64,000 nucleotides of DNA from Aradus depressus (lineage: Eukaryota; Arthropoda; Insecta; Hemiptera; Aradidae). The stretch is from positions 434,001 through 498,000 of the forward strand of contig OY759218.1 of the NCBI GenBank assembly GCA_963662175.1. Reading direction: 5' to 3'. Below are positions 1 to 12,125 of this stretch, piece by piece (the stretch's first letter is position 1; every line of letters begins with the position of its first letter). Both the position numbers and the translations under genes were made by a program. The notes beneath the pieces are model-generated. The model was not told where the DNA came from, searched no databases, and saw nothing but the letters and a program-made list of their open reading frames with translations.

Positions 1-313
1 CGCCACACACCTTTTTTTCCTGTTTGGCTTTTAAAAAGACTACGTGTGAAATTTCATGACAATTTGACCATTAGTTAATGAGTTAGCACTATTTATATAC
101 TTAGGCCCCCCTTACAACCCCCCCTCCCGATCAAAATTTTGGGACGCCACATAGCCTATTATTCAATCGGGCTCAAAAGAATGCTACATGGGAAGTTTCA
201 TAAAAATCCGTCCAGCGGTTTGGGCGTGATGCTGGAACAAACATACATACATGCATACATACAAACAAACATACAAACAAACAAACAAACCCCGTTTCAG
301 CTTTATTAATATA
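1..313 (+). repeat. 3' end of dispersed element carrying 143-bp-type satellite
   Basis: This begins with a partial unit of the ~143-bp satellite found at 3840-5812. It ends with an A/C-rich run of CATA and CAAA repeats and the terminus GTTTCAGCTTTATTAATATA. The same terminus occurs at 5641-5660, so both mark the right end of one repeat family. Ends of this kind are common on RTE-like LINEs and their SINEs in insects, but no coding part is present to confirm that. Confidence 0.6.
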
Positions 314-360
314 GATTATATCACAATGTGTACTAGTTTTAATTTGTGTTCATATCTATA

Positions 361-2599
361 CATACATCTTTTTTTTTTTTGGCATTTTTCTTCCATAGTG
401 GATCGGTGTCACCATATTTAAAGTCAGTCTGAACGTTGTGCTGACGTTGGCATAATCCGAAACCAGCACACTCTATGGCTCTATCAGTTAACAAATATTA
501 AATCTATAAACCGTTGAAAAGCAAGAAATTTGAAGAATGGAGTCTACCGAGCTCAGGATCGCCACTTAGAAATCTAGCTGAGGCACTCAGGTCAGATGTT
601 TTAATCGGGAAGTTAAAAATAACTTTGAGCACTTCGTCCTTCGGATGGGACATTAAGCGATGATCCAGGGCTTTTTCGAATGTGAGGTAATCGATAATGA
701 GACGTATGTTATGTAAATAAACCTGGGTAGGTGAAATATCAGGTCGAAAATAGCCTTGAGCACGTCGTCCTTCGGATGGGACTTTCCGGATATATCTGAA
801 TTTGTAGTATCAGTTTTAACAATTATTAAGCCTATAAACCGTTAAATAGCGCGAATTTTATGAAAAACGTTTTCATTTTGATTTTTGTGTGGGGTTCAGA
901 TAATCCGGTCGTTCTCTATCAGTTTTAACAAATATTTAATTTATAAACCGTTAAAAAGCGAGAAATTTGAAGAATGGAGTCTACCGAACTCAGGATCGCC
1001 ACTTACAAATCTAGCTGAGGCACTTAGGTCAGATGTTTTAATCGGGAAGTGAAAAATAACTATGAGCACGTCGTCCTTCGGATGGGACTTCAAGCGATGT
1101 TCCAGGACGTTTTCGAATGTGAGGTACTCGATAATGAGACGTATGTTATGTAAATAAACCTGGGTAGGTGAAATTTCACTTAGGTTGAAAATAGCCTTGA
1201 GCACGTCGTCCTTCGGATGGGACTTTCCGGATAAATCTGAATCTGTCGTATCAGTTTTAACAATTATTAAGCCTATGAACCGTTAAATAGCGCAAATTTT
1301 TTGAAAAACATTTTTATTTTGATTTTTGTGTAGGATTCAGATAATCCGGTCGTTCTCTATCAGTTTTAACAAATATTAAATCTATAAACCGTTAAAAAGC
1401 GAGAAATTTCAAGAATGGAGTCTACCGAGCTCAGGATCGCCACTTAGAAATCTAGTTGAGGCACTTAGGTCAGATGTTTCAATCGGGAAGTTAAAAAACA
1501 CTTTGAGCACGTCGTCCTTCGGATGGGACTTTAAGCGATGATCCAGGGCTTTTTCGAATGTGAGGTACTCGATAATGAGACGTATGTTATGTAAATAAAC
1601 CTGGGTAGGTGAAATATCACTTAGGTTGAAAATAGCCTTGAGCACGTCGTCCTTCGGATGGGACTTTCCGGATAAATCTGAATCTCTCGTATCAGTTTTA
1701 ACAAATATTAAATCTATAAACCGTTAAAAAGCGAGAAATTTGAAGAATGGAGTCTACCGAGCTCAGGATCGCCACTTAGAAATCTAGCTGAGGCACTTAG
1801 GTCAGATGTTTCAATCGGGAAGTTAAAAAACACTTTGAGCACGTCGTCCTTCGGATGGGACTTTAAGCGATGATCCAGGGCTTTTTCGAATGTGAGGTAC
1901 TCGATAATGAGACGTATGTTATGTAAATAAACCTGGGTAGGTGAAATATCACTTAGGTTGAAAATAGACTTGAGCACGTCGTCCTTCGGATGGGACTTTC
2001 TGGATAAATCTGAATCTCTCGTATCAGTTTTAACAAATATTAAGCCTATAAACCGTTAAATAGCGCAAATTTTTTGAAAAACATTTTTATTTTGATTTTT
2101 TTGTAGGATTCAGATAATCCGGTCCTTCTCTATCAGTTTTAACAAATATTAAATCTATAAACCGTTAAAAAGCGAGAAATTTCAAGAATGGAGTCTACCG
2201 AGCTCAGGATCGCCACTTAGAAATCTAGTTGAGGCACTTAGGTCAGATGTTTCAATCGGGAAGTTAAAAAACACTTTGAGCACGTCGTCCTTCGGATGGG
2301 ACTTTAAGCGATGATCCAGGGCTTTTTCGAATGTGAGGTACTCGATAATGAGACGTATGTTATGTAAATAAACCTGGGTAGGTGAAATATCACTTAGGTT
2401 GAAAATAACCTTGAGCACGTCGTCCTTCGGATGGGACTTTCCATATATATCTGAATCTCTCGTATCAGTTTTAACAATTATTAAGCCTATAAACCGTTAA
2501 ATAGCTCAAATTTTTTGAAAAACATTTTTATTTTGATTTTTGTGTAGGATTCAGATAATCCGGTCGTTCTCTATCAGTTTTAACAAATATTAAATCTAT
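361..2599. repeat. ~440-bp tandem satellite derived from a SINE
   Basis: Five head-to-tail monomers start at about 541, 978, 1419, 1751 and 2192. Spacing is 437, 441, 332 and 441 bp, so one unit is internally deleted. Each full monomer holds two cores of the type GTCCTTCGGATGGGAC about 135 bp apart. The monomer order (GAGCTCAGGATC, then GAGCAC, the core, then the AGCGATG block) parallels the single SINE at 14707-14965. The minus-strand open frames of 78-87 codons inside the monomers repeat with the unit and look like no protein; I do not call them genes. Confidence 0.85.
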
Positions 2600-2603
2600 A
2601 GCA

Positions 2604-5600
2604 GTTATACCCGGCGTTGCCCGGGGAACTTTGATTTTTCTCCCAATATCTTCTATAACGCTATTCAGTTCCTCGACAGTACATTCATGATGTTATAATT
2701 TTCAATTATTCATACGGAATAAGGCCTATAGTCCTTCAGCTGTTGTAACGCTAGTAAGTTTTTAGGACCCCTGGGCACCACAGCTAGTATGCGCCTTTCA
2801 ACGGCGGAAGCCACACCTAGTGAATACTTAGCATCGCTGGACGTCCTAGTCAGTGCGTACTTAAGAACGTTTGTGACCACAGCTAGTATGTGGCTTGCAA
2901 CGCTGATCACCACAGCTAGTTCGTAGTAGGGAATGCTGGGCATCATAGCTAGTATGTGCCTTGCGACGGCGGACCCAACAGCTAGTACGTAGTTAGGAAC
3001 GCTGGTCACCACAGCTAGTATGCGCCTCGCAACAGCGGACCCCACAGCTAGTACGAAGTTAGGAACGCTGGGCATCACAGCTATTAAGTGCCTTGCAACA
3101 GCGGACCCCACAGCTAGTATGTAGTTAAATACGCTGGGCATTACAGTTAGTAAGTGCTTTGCAACAGCGAACTTCACAGCTAGTACATAGTTAGGAACGC
3201 TGGGCACTACAGCTAGTAAATGCCTTGCAACAACGGACCCCACAGCTAGTACGAAGTTAGGAACGCTGGGCACTACAGCTAGTAAATGCCTTGCAACAAC
3301 GGACCCCACAGCTAGTACGATACTAGGAACCCTGGGCATCACAGCTAGTATGCTTTTGCAACGACGGACCCCACAGCTAGTACGTTTTTAGGAACGCTGG
3401 GCCCTACAGGTAGTAGGTGCCTTGCAACTGCGAACCCCACAGATAGTATGTAGTTAGAACCACAGGGCATCACAGCTAGTATGAGTTTTGCAACGGCGGA
3501 CCCCACAGCTAGTACCTACGAGTGAAATACGCTGGGCCACACTGCTAGTGCCTTGCAACAGCGAACCCCACAGCCAGTACATAGTTAGGAACGCTGGGGC
3601 TGAGCACTACAGCTAGTAAGTACCTTGCAACAGCGGACCCCAACGCTAGTACGATATTAGGAACGCTGGACATCACAGCTAGTAAATGTCTTGCAACAGT
3701 GAACCCCACAGCGAATACATAGTTACTACTACTACATGTGAAATTCATGACAATCCGATTCATGACAATACGACCAACCGTTAATGAGCTAACTCTATAT
3801 GTATATTTAGCCCCCCCCCCCCCACAACCCTCCTTCCTGTTCACAATTTTGGGCCGTCACACACCTAATACTTCTATTTGACCATAAGGAATACTACATG
3901 TGAAATTTCATGACAATTCGACCATTAGTTAATGAGTTAGCACTATTTATATACGTAGGCCCCCCTTACAACCCCCCCCTCCCGATCAAAACTTTGGAAC
4001 GCCACACACCTTATTTTTCTTTTTGGCCTTCAGGAATACTCCATGTGAAATTTCGTGACAATCCGACCAACCGTTAAAGAGTTAGCTCTATATTTATACT
4101 TAGGCCCCCCACAACCCCCCCTCCCGTTCAAAACTTTGGGACGCCACACACCTTTTTTTCTATTTGGCTTTTAAAAATACTACATGTGAAATTTCATGAC
4201 GATTCGCCCATTAGTTAATGAGTTAGCTCTATATTTATACTTAGGCCCCCCAACTACCCCCCCCTCCCGTAAAAAATTTTGAGCCGTCACACCGCCTATT
4301 TTTCTATTTGGTCTTCAGGAATACTCCATGTGAAATTTCGTGACAATCCGACCAACCGTTAAAGAGTTCAAAACTTTGGGACGCCACACACCTTTTTTTC
4401 CTATTTGGCTTTTAAAAGTACTACATGAAATTTCATGACGATTCGCCCATTAGTTAATGAGTTGGCTCTATATTTACACTTAGGCCCCCCCACAACCCCC
4501 CCTCCCGTTAAAAACTTTGGGACGCCACACACCTTTTTTTCCTATTTGGCTTTTAAAAATACTACATGTGAAATTTCATGACGATTCGCTCATTAGTTAA
4601 TGAGTTAGCTCTATATTTATACTTAGGCCCCCCCACTACCCCCCCCTCCCGTAAAACATTTTGAGCCGTCACACCGCCTATTTTTTTATTTGGTCTTCAG
4701 GAATACTACATGTGAAACTTCGTGACAATGCGACCAACTGTTAAAGAGTTAGCTCTATATTTATACTTAGGCCCCCCCACAACCCCCCCTCCCGTTCAAA
4801 ACATTGGGACGCCACACACCTTATTTTTCTATTTGGCCTTCAGGAATACTCCATGTGAAATTTCGTGACAATCCGACCAACCGTTAAAGAATTAGCTCTA
4901 TATTTATACTTAGGCCCCCCCACAACCCCCCCTCCCGTTCAAAACTTTGGGACACCACACACCTTTTTTTCCTATTTGGCTTTTAAAAGTACTACGTGAA
5001 ATTTCATGACGATTCGCCCATTAGTTAATGAGTTAGCTCTATATTTATACTTAGGCCCCCCCACAACCCCCCCTCCCGTTCAAAACTTTGGGACGCCACA
5101 CACCTTATTTTTCTATTTGGCCTTCAGGAATACTCCATGTGAAATTTCGTGACAATCCGACCATTCGTTAAAGAATTAGCTCTATATTTATACTTAGGCC
5201 CCCCCACAACCCCCCTTCCCGTTCAAAACTTTGGGACGCCACACACCTTTTTTTCCTGCTTGGCTTTTAAAAAGACTACGTGTGAAATTTCATGACAATT
5301 CGCCCATTAGTTAATGAGTTAGCTCTATATTTATACTTAGGCCCCCCTTACAACCCCCCCTCCCGATCAAAACTTTGGGACGCCACACACCTTTTTTTCT
5401 TGTTTGGCTTTTAAAAAGACTACCTGTAAAATTTCATGACAATTCGCCCATTAGTTAATGAGTTAGCACTATTTATATACTTAGGCCCCCCTTACAACCC
5501 CCCCTCCCGATCAAAATTTTGGGACGCCACATAGCCTATTATTCAATCGGGCTCAAAAGAATGCTACATGGGCAGTTTCATAAAAATCCGTCCAGCGGTT

Positions 5601-5662
5601 TGGGCGTGATGCTGGAACAAACATACATACAAACAAACCCCGTTTCAGCTTTATTAATATAA
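2604..5662 (+). repeat. Composite dispersed element with internal tandem arrays
   Basis: The left edge carries CCCGGCGTTGCCCGGG at about 2611 and the right edge is the GTTTCAGCTTTATTAATATA terminus, which is shared with position 313. Between them lie a 66-bp minisatellite and a 143-bp satellite. I infer one element family whose body has been replaced or expanded by tandem repeats. No protein-coding segment is recognisable. Confidence 0.45.
2755..3730. repeat. 66-bp minisatellite
   Basis: Head-to-tail units of about 66 bp alternate two sub-blocks, each containing CACAGCTAGTA. The first continues with GGAACGCTGGG and the second with TGCCTTGCAACA. Because 66 is a multiple of three, the reverse strand stays open for 210 codons (2710-3342) as a 22-residue repeat. 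The frame shifts at indels near 3350, which is what one expects from non-coding repeat DNA. Confidence 0.85.
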
Positions 5663-5809
5663 ATAGTTAGTACACCCCCCCACAACCCCCCCTCCCGTTC
5701 AAAACTTTGGGACGCCACACACCTTTTTTTCCTATTTGGCTTTTAAAAATACTACATGTGAAATTTCATGACGATTCGCCCATTAGTTAATGAGTTAGCT
5801 CTATATTTA

Positions 5810-5812
<3 letters not shown>
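3840..5812. repeat. ~143-bp satellite, left block
   Basis: Repeated units are spaced 141-144 bp, for example at TTAGGCCCCC near 4624, 4768, 4911, 5052, 5195, 5338 and 5482. Each unit has a C-rich box, GGGACGCCACACACC, a T-run and CATGTGAAATTTC. Two alternating unit types differ in the phrase after the C-box. One shortened region (4242-4481) shows a unit deletion. The array continues beyond the R1 insertion at 8046. Confidence 0.9.

Positions 5813-5814
<2 letters not shown>
5802..5814. other. Target-site duplication, left copy (TATATTTATACTT)
   Basis: The 13-bp sequence TATATTTATACTT lies directly before the poly-T (poly-A of the minus-strand element). It recurs exactly at 8046-8058 on the other side of the R1-clade insertion. 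It is part of the 143-bp satellite unit, so the duplication is read against a repeated background. Confidence 0.8.
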
Positions 5815-5862
<48 letters not shown>

Positions 5863-8045
5863 CGGGTGCTCCGGTAAATCACCCGGCCCGCTTATCGTCG
5901 GGGAAGGAGGAAGTACATATATATATATAGTATAGTTTTATTTACTGTTGCTGTGGGTGTCCGGGGGCGACAGCCTTTGGTCCCTTACGGGACAGACTGG
6001 CGCTCCCGGGCCCCCGTGGGGCTGCTTCTACATCGCGGTCGCCGGGGGTAGGACTCGGGCCCGGCCCGTCAATCGCCCCCGGCGCCGGGTCAAAGGGCCT
6101 TTTTCTGTTCCCGCCAGGAGGTGATAAACCGGCCGAACGCCGGATAGTTCGACTCCGTTATCAACTCCGGCAGGGTCAATCCCAGGTACGATCCTGTCGC
6201 GCGGATCAACTCCACCCTAGACCTGTCGTACAGGGGACAATCGAGGACCACATGTTCTGCAGTCTCTATGCCGCCACACGAACAGTTCGGGCTATCCTTC
6301 CTCTTGAAGAAGAAGAGTTTGGAGTTGAAGTCACCGTGACCTGAAAGTACCTGAGAAGTCCAGTGATCGGGTTGTACCCAAGTGGAGCGCAGGCGGACCC
6401 GGACGTCAGGTAGATACGTGAATGTCGTTCGCCCGTCGGAGGAGTGCGACCATCGTTGTTGCCACCTGTCCATTATCCAGTCTTGGACTATGTCCTTGCA
6501 ACGCTCTGGTCTGTTCTGTCCACGTAGCTCGCCCTCCAGGACGAGGCGCAAGGGCTCATCTATATCTGTTCTCAGGGGCAGATTGCGTCTACAGTAGTAC
6601 GAGGCGACCGCCCCGTCCAAGACCAAGTCTATGGGCGGAGCTCCTGCCAGCACCTGTAGCGCTGCAGTGGAGACAGTACGATAGGCCTTTGTGACTCTCA
6701 GGAGGGCAGCTCTTTGGGCCTGCAGTAGTCTCGTTCTCTGCTGCTTGGTGGGACGTAACCACCATCCTGCAGCAGCGTATCGAGCCACAGCCTCGAACAC
6801 CCCCGTGTAGATTGTTCTACACGCTGAGTACTTGAGGCCCCATGTTGCGCGAGCTAGGCAGCTCAGAGCGTTGAAAGTAGCATTTGTCCTTTCTTTGATG
6901 GCAACAGCGTGGGGAGTCGCCCTGAAGCCCGGACCCAGCCTCACACCTAGGTATGTGACCGTCTCCGGGAATTCAACGCGCATCCCTCGGATCCCCAAGG
7001 AGAAGGGGTGGCGGGCGTTGGTTTTCCCTCTCATTAGCAGGGCCATAGTCTTGCTTGGTGAGAGGGCCAGCTTATTGGCGCAGCACCAGCTGTCGACGAA
7101 GTCGATGGCGGTTTGGGCTGTGCGGGTCAGAGCTGCCCGGTTATCAGCGTGCACCGTGATTACGAGATCGTCAACATAGGCTATGGCCTTATATTCATGA
7201 TTCTCGAGTTCACGGAGCAGTCCATCAAGGAGTATGTTCCAGAGTGTTGGTCCTAAGACCGAGCCCTGGGGGCATCCTCTAGTGATGTTCACTGATGTGC
7301 TGGCATACAGCTGACTTACAGTCGCAGAACGGCCGTCGAGGAAACTGGATATCAGCCCAAATATATTCCTTGGCGGTCCCATAGCACGCAGTTGTGTGAG
7401 GATGGCAGGCCACCAGGCGCAGTCAAACGCCGCCGCGATGTCGAAGAAGATACAGAGGGCATATTTGCTTCTGTTCCCTTCAACATCCGACCTCAGCGTT
7501 ATCAACGCGTCCTCGGTTGACCTACCCCTCAAGCAACCATACTGTCTAGGGGATACGAAGGCGTATACTTGGGTGCGGATCCTGTCAAGGACGAGTCCTT
7601 CCAGTATCTTACCGAACAGAGACAGAAGACTGATCGGTCTGTAGCTGCTTGCCGAGGAAAGGTCCCTATCCCCAGGCTTGACAAACGTGCACACCAAGGC
7701 ACGTTTCCAAGCACTCGGGAAGTGGCCTCGTCCCAGGCAGGCATTGTACAGGTAGAGTAGATCTGTCTTAATGACCGGGTAGGCTTTCTTGATCATGGCC
7801 GCGTCCATGAGATCGCTCCCAGGGGCGCCGCCACGCTTCTGCCTCCCAATCACCAGGGTCAGATCCAGCTCATCCCAATCGGGGGCATCCTCCGTGTCCG
7901 GCAAGTCACGGGCAGCACACCTGATGTTATGTTGGATGGGTGTATCCCCTGCCGGGTCATCCTCCGGGAAGGCTTGGCGTAGGTACATCCCGCTGGCCTC
8001 CTCCAGGGACAAGGCATGCTGGATGCCATTCCTGATTGAGGCCAG
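5813..8045 (-). mobile_element. 5'-truncated R1-clade non-LTR retrotransposon
   Basis: The element reads on the minus strand. It has a 5' truncation at 8045, a partial ORF2, a GC-rich 3' UTR (6089-5863) and a run of about 50 T, which is a poly-A tail on the sense strand. The 13-bp target duplication on both sides and insertion into satellite DNA show ordinary target-primed integration at a non-rDNA site. Its GC content is much higher than the AT-rich surroundings. Truncation removed ORF1 and the endonuclease. Confidence 0.92.
6090..8045 (-). pseudogene. R1-clade LINE ORF2, RT and C-terminal domain (5' truncated)
   Basis: The open frame runs from the truncation point to the stop at 6090; the first ATG is at 8012. 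It holds the linker, the reverse transcriptase and the C-terminal zinc knuckle, with no endonuclease. RT landmarks are the finger block with RPISLL, the A motif FFDIAAAFDCAWW, the B motif RGCPQGSVLGP and the active site AYVDD (YVDD instead of the common YADD). The C-terminus has the C-x-C-x6-H-x4-C knuckle CSCGGIETAEHVVLDC. FDxxxAFD followed by WW is typical of the R1 clade (R1, TRAS, SART, RT1). There are no internal stops, so the copy is young, but lacking ORF1, endonuclease and promoter it cannot move by itself. It is related to, but clearly a different family from, the element at 9576-14634. Confidence 0.93.
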
Positions 8046-8985
8046 TATATTTATACTTAGGCCTCCCCACTACCCTCCCCCCTCCCGTAAAAAATTTTGA
8101 GCCGTCACACCGGCTATTTTTCTATTTGGTCTTCAGGAATACTCCATGTGAAATTTCGTGACAATCCGACCAACCGTTAAAGAGTTAGCTCTATATTTAT
8201 ACTTAGGCCCCCCCACCACCCCCCTCCCGTTCAAAACTTTGGGACGCCACACACCTTTTTTTCCTATTTGGCTTTTAAAAATACTACATGTGAAATTTCA
8301 TGACGATTCGCCCATTAGTTAATGAGTTAGCTCTATATTTATACTTAAGCCCCCCCACTACCCCCCCCCCCCTCGTAAAAAATTTTGAGCCGTCACACCG
8401 CCTATTTTTCTATTTGGTGTTCAGGAATACTCCATGTGAAATTTCGTGACAGTCCGACCAACCGTTAAAGAGTTAGCTCTATATTTATACTTAGGCCCCC
8501 CCACAACCCTCCCTCCCGTTCAAAACTTTGGGACGCCACACACCTTTTTTTCCTATTTGGCTTTTCATGACGATTCGCCCATTAGTTAATGAGTTAGCTC
8601 TATATTTATACTTAGCCCCCCCCACTACCCCCCTCCCGTAAAAAATTTTGAGCTGTCACACCGCCTATTTTTTTTATTTGGTCTTCAGGAATACTACATG
8701 TGAAACTTCGTGACAATCCGACCAACTGTTAAAGAGTTAGCTCTATATTTATACTTAGGCCCCCCCACAACCCCCCCTCCCGTTCAAAACTTTGGGACGC
8801 CACACACCTTTTTTTCCTGTTTGGCTTTTAAAAATACTACATGTGAAATTTCATGACGCTTCGCCCATTAGTTCATGAGTTAGCACTATTTATATACTTA
8901 GGCCCCCCTTACAACCCCCCCTCCCGATCAAAATTTTGGGACGCCACATAGCCTATTATTCAATCGGGCTCAAAAGAATGCTACA
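8046..8985. repeat. ~143-bp satellite, right block
   Basis: This is the continuation of the array interrupted at 5812, beginning with the second copy of the target duplication TATATTTATACTT. It has the same alternating units with C-box and GGGACGCCACACACC. It ends in the sequence that precedes the element terminus elsewhere (GGGACGCCACATAGCC) and breaks off at about 8985 into a SINE fragment. Confidence 0.88.
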
Positions 8986-8987
8986 TG

Positions 8988-9115
8988 GTGTCTAATGAGC
9001 TCAGGATCGCGAGTTGGAAATCTAGACTTAATTGTTTTAATTGGGAAGTGGAAAATAACCTTGAGCACGTCGTCCTTCGGACCAAACATTAAGCAATAGT
9101 GACGAACTATTTAGC
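8988..9115 (+). repeat. SINE fragment of the CTTCGGA-core family
   Basis: It begins with GAGCTCAGGATCGCGAG and continues through GAGCACGTCGTCCTTCGGA to ATTAAGC. The block order matches the satellite monomers at 361-2599 and the SINE at 14707-14965. It breaks off within the core. Confidence 0.6.
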
Positions 9116-9575
9116 TGTTAGGTACTTTAAAGACCCTTAGCCAAGGTAACTGGCCTCGAACCTCCTGTCCTTTGTAGTTGAAGCCCCACGAATGAGTTCC
9201 TTCTAGACATACTGTCACTCCCCTCAGTCATAGTGCAGTAGGTCAACTTTATCGGGCCAAGGTTGTCACAAGTCCCACATACTGATCAACAAATCACATT
9301 GTCAACTGATTTCGTGTCAATATATTCATTAGTTCGGGTGCAGTTATTGGGATTTTTGTGCTAAGCCCCACTTTCCTTGGCTGAAAATCAAACAGATGCC
9401 TCTCCTATGGGATTCTGGAAACTTATATAAAATTTCCTGTCGACATATATTTTTTATAGAGAGTCATCCTGTTTAGAAAAACATTTTTTCTCATTTTTGG
9501 AAACAGGGCGTCGGAAAATATGATATTCTTGTGAAAACTCAACATCGAACTTCTGACAATACATAACTCCCCCCC
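9116..9575. repeat. Dispersed AT-rich repeat, no gene seen
   Basis: Phrases such as GTGTCAATATATTCATTAG, GGTCGGAAAA-type blocks and ATACATAACT recur at 19600-19990, 25070-25560, 51780-52260 and 52500-52800. This marks an interspersed family of unknown class. The R1 element at 9576 interrupts it. No coding frame is supported. Confidence 0.5.
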
Positions 9576-12125
9576 AGCCGTAGAGACGGTGCGATAGGCC
9601 CTCGTCACCCGCAGCAGTGCGGATCGCTGGGCCTGCTGAATAATTCCGCGTTGCTGCTTAGTGGGGCGTTGCCACCACCCAGCAGCCGCGTATCTAGCTA
9701 CTGCCTCGAAAACCCCCGTGTAGATTGCTCTACACGCTGGGTATCCGAGGCCCCAGGTGGCCCTGGCTAAGCAGCTCAGGGCGTTAAAGGTGGCATTGGT
9801 CCTGTCCTTAATGCCAACAACATGTGGAGTTACATTGAGGCCCCGGCTTAACCTAACACCTAGGTACGTTACGACCTCCGGGCACTCAATGCGCATCCCC
9901 TGGATTCTGACCAAGAGTGGATGGCGCGCGTCCACTCTCCCTCTCATAAGCAAGGCCTGGGTCTTGCTTGGTGAGAGTGAGAGTTTGTTGCTGCTGCACC
10001 AGTCCCCTATATAATCTATAGCTGCCTGGGCGTGTCTGGTTAGAGCGGCTCGGCTATCTGCGTGCACCGTGACCACTAGGTCGTCGACATAGGCTATTGC
10101 CTTATATCCACGAGCCTCAAGTTCACGGAGCAGTCCGTCAAAGAGTATGTTCCACAGAGCCGGTCCTAGGATCGACCCTTGTGGGCAGCCTCTTGTGATA
10201 TCCACTGATGAGCTCGAGTACAGATTGCTTATGGACGCTGATCTGTCGCTCAAGAAGCTCGCGATTAGGCCGAATATATTTCTCGGCGTTCCCATTTCAT
10301 GTAGCTTCATCAGTATGGCCGGCCACCAGGCGCAGTCGAACGCTGCGGCTATGTCGAAGAAGACGCAGAGGGCATACTTGTCCCTGCGCTCCTCCACATC
10401 CGCCCTCAGCGTCCGGAGTGCATCCTCCGTGGAACGACCCCTGGAACAGCCAAACTGTCGCTGGGACACCGAGGCATATACACGGTCCCGTATAGTAAGG
10501 AGGACGAGGGCCTCCAGCACCTTACCAAAAATAGGCAACAGGCTGATTGGTCTGAAACTCCCCGCCCGGGTTGGGTCCCTATCCCCAGGCTTGGCAAACG
10601 TGCAGACAATGGCATGTTTCCAAGCCCTAGGAAAGTGGCCCAACCTAAGGCAGGTGTTGTACAGATACAAAAGGTCCCGCCCGATGATCGGGAGCGCTTT
10701 TTTGATCATGGCGGCGTCAATGAGGTCTCCCCCAGGGGCTCCGCCATTCTTCTGCCTCCCGATCGCCAGGTCGAGATCTATGCTGTCCCAATCAGGTGCA
10801 TCTTCTGTGTTCGGCAAAGCGCGGGATGCTAACCTTACCGCTGCTTGTTCAGGGGTATCCTCGTCCGGGTTGTCCGCCGGGAAGGCCTCCCTCAGGTACA
10901 TTCCTCCGGCCTCCTCGAGGGACGTCGCGTATACGTCACCGACCCTGATTGCAGCCATCGGAATGACCGATCTGAGCCTGCCGACAGCCACCCGGTAGGG
11001 GATCCCCCAAGGATTTCTCTGGCTCTCGTCCTCCACGAACTTACGCCAACTCACTCTCTTCGCCGACTGAACCAGCTTCCCATAAGCCCTGTCCTGGTGC
11101 CTAAACTCTTCCCTCCGCATCAAACGCAGCAGGGGGTCTCGGCATCGCTGGTATCTCCTCCTGCAACGATTAACAGCCCTCTTGGCAAGGGTGAGGGCCT
11201 CGTTCCACCATGGAACACTCCGAACCCGACTGACCCTCTTGGGGATGGTGCCGTCTGCCGCACTCAGCATTATATTGCTGAGCTGGCCTACGCCCTCCTC
11301 AATCTGGTCAATCGGGTCGGCTGAGTTGAGGCCCTCCCATTCTGCGTCGCAGGAGAAGGCTGCCACCGACGTCACAAAGGCGTCGGTTATTGGTTTGCGA
11401 GTCGCAAACCGCGGATCCCTAGGCCTGGCTGCCGGCCGGTGGGCGTCGGAAAGCACCATATCCAGCACCATATGGTCACTGGACGTGATATCCCGTACAC
11501 TCCACCCGCCAACTGCCGGGTATAGCCCGCTCGACACCAGCGTGACATCGATGTGAGACTCCCCACGCGCACCCCGAAAGGTTGGTGGCGACTGCTGGCC
11601 ATTAACTATGCACAAGTCATGGCGGGCTATCAGCTCCTGTAGTCTATCACCCCGGCGATCGGTACGAACCGACCCCCAGGCGACCGACCAAGAGTTGGAG
11701 TCCGCCATGATCACCACATTACTCCCAGCCAGGGCGCTCAAGACACCGTCCAGGTGGCCCAACTGTCGCTCAATGTTCTCAGACGGAGGGAAGTATCCGC
11801 TGATCACATTGCAGCATATGTTCGCCGACCTGACATTGGCCACAACAACATGACTAGTGGACATGTGCTGCAGAACCATCACATCCACTTGCGGGCTAGT
11901 GACAACGATTGCGGCCATGGGCCGTTCGTTGTCTTTCGCCCCGGTCACGATCCTGTAGCCCGTGCCTAGGCCCGCCACAACGCCTCTAACGCAATAGGGC
12001 TCCTGAAGGGCCAGGATTGAAACGTCCCCTTCGGGAATCAGGGTGCGCAGTTCGTCTGCTACAATTCGGCGCCTGTGCATGTTAAGTTGCCACAGGCGTA
12101 GGTCTCCGACACTTCTATGCGCCAT
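9576..12125 (-). pseudogene. R1-clade LINE ORF2: APE endonuclease and RT, cut at inversion breakpoint
   Basis: ATG at 12125 overlaps the ORF1 stop by 11 bases (ATGGCGCATAG) in a different frame, the usual R1 arrangement. Residues 1-230 are an apurinic-type endonuclease with QLNMHR, LQEPYC, ADSNSWSVAWG, HIDVTL and SSDHMVL. A linker follows, then the RT with RPISLLPIFGK, FFDIAAAFDCAWW, RGCPQGSILGP and AYVDDLVVTV. Homology stops after 850 codons at RTVSTA. The frame then reads 50 unrelated residues into flanking DNA to a stop at 9423, and I exclude those. The missing end of the protein is encoded on the other strand at 13836-14338. The frame is otherwise intact, so the inversion, not decay, disabled it. 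Confidence 0.93.

Noticed and set aside
941..2418. Minus-strand frames of 78-87 codons, almost the same each time
   Set aside because: One per satellite monomer; they follow the repeat and resemble no protein family.
361..2599. CRISPR-like regular repeats
   Set aside because: Monomers of ~440 bp without unique spacers; the DNA is eukaryotic and the repeats are SINE-derived.
2710..3342. 210-codon minus-strand frame with AVARHLLAV-type repeats
   Set aside because: It is the 66-bp minisatellite read in its permanently open frame; no start context, domain or conservation argues for a protein.
9423..9575. Last 50 residues of the long ORF2 frame
   Set aside because: Unrelated to the sister element's ORF2; it is read-through into the flanking repeat.
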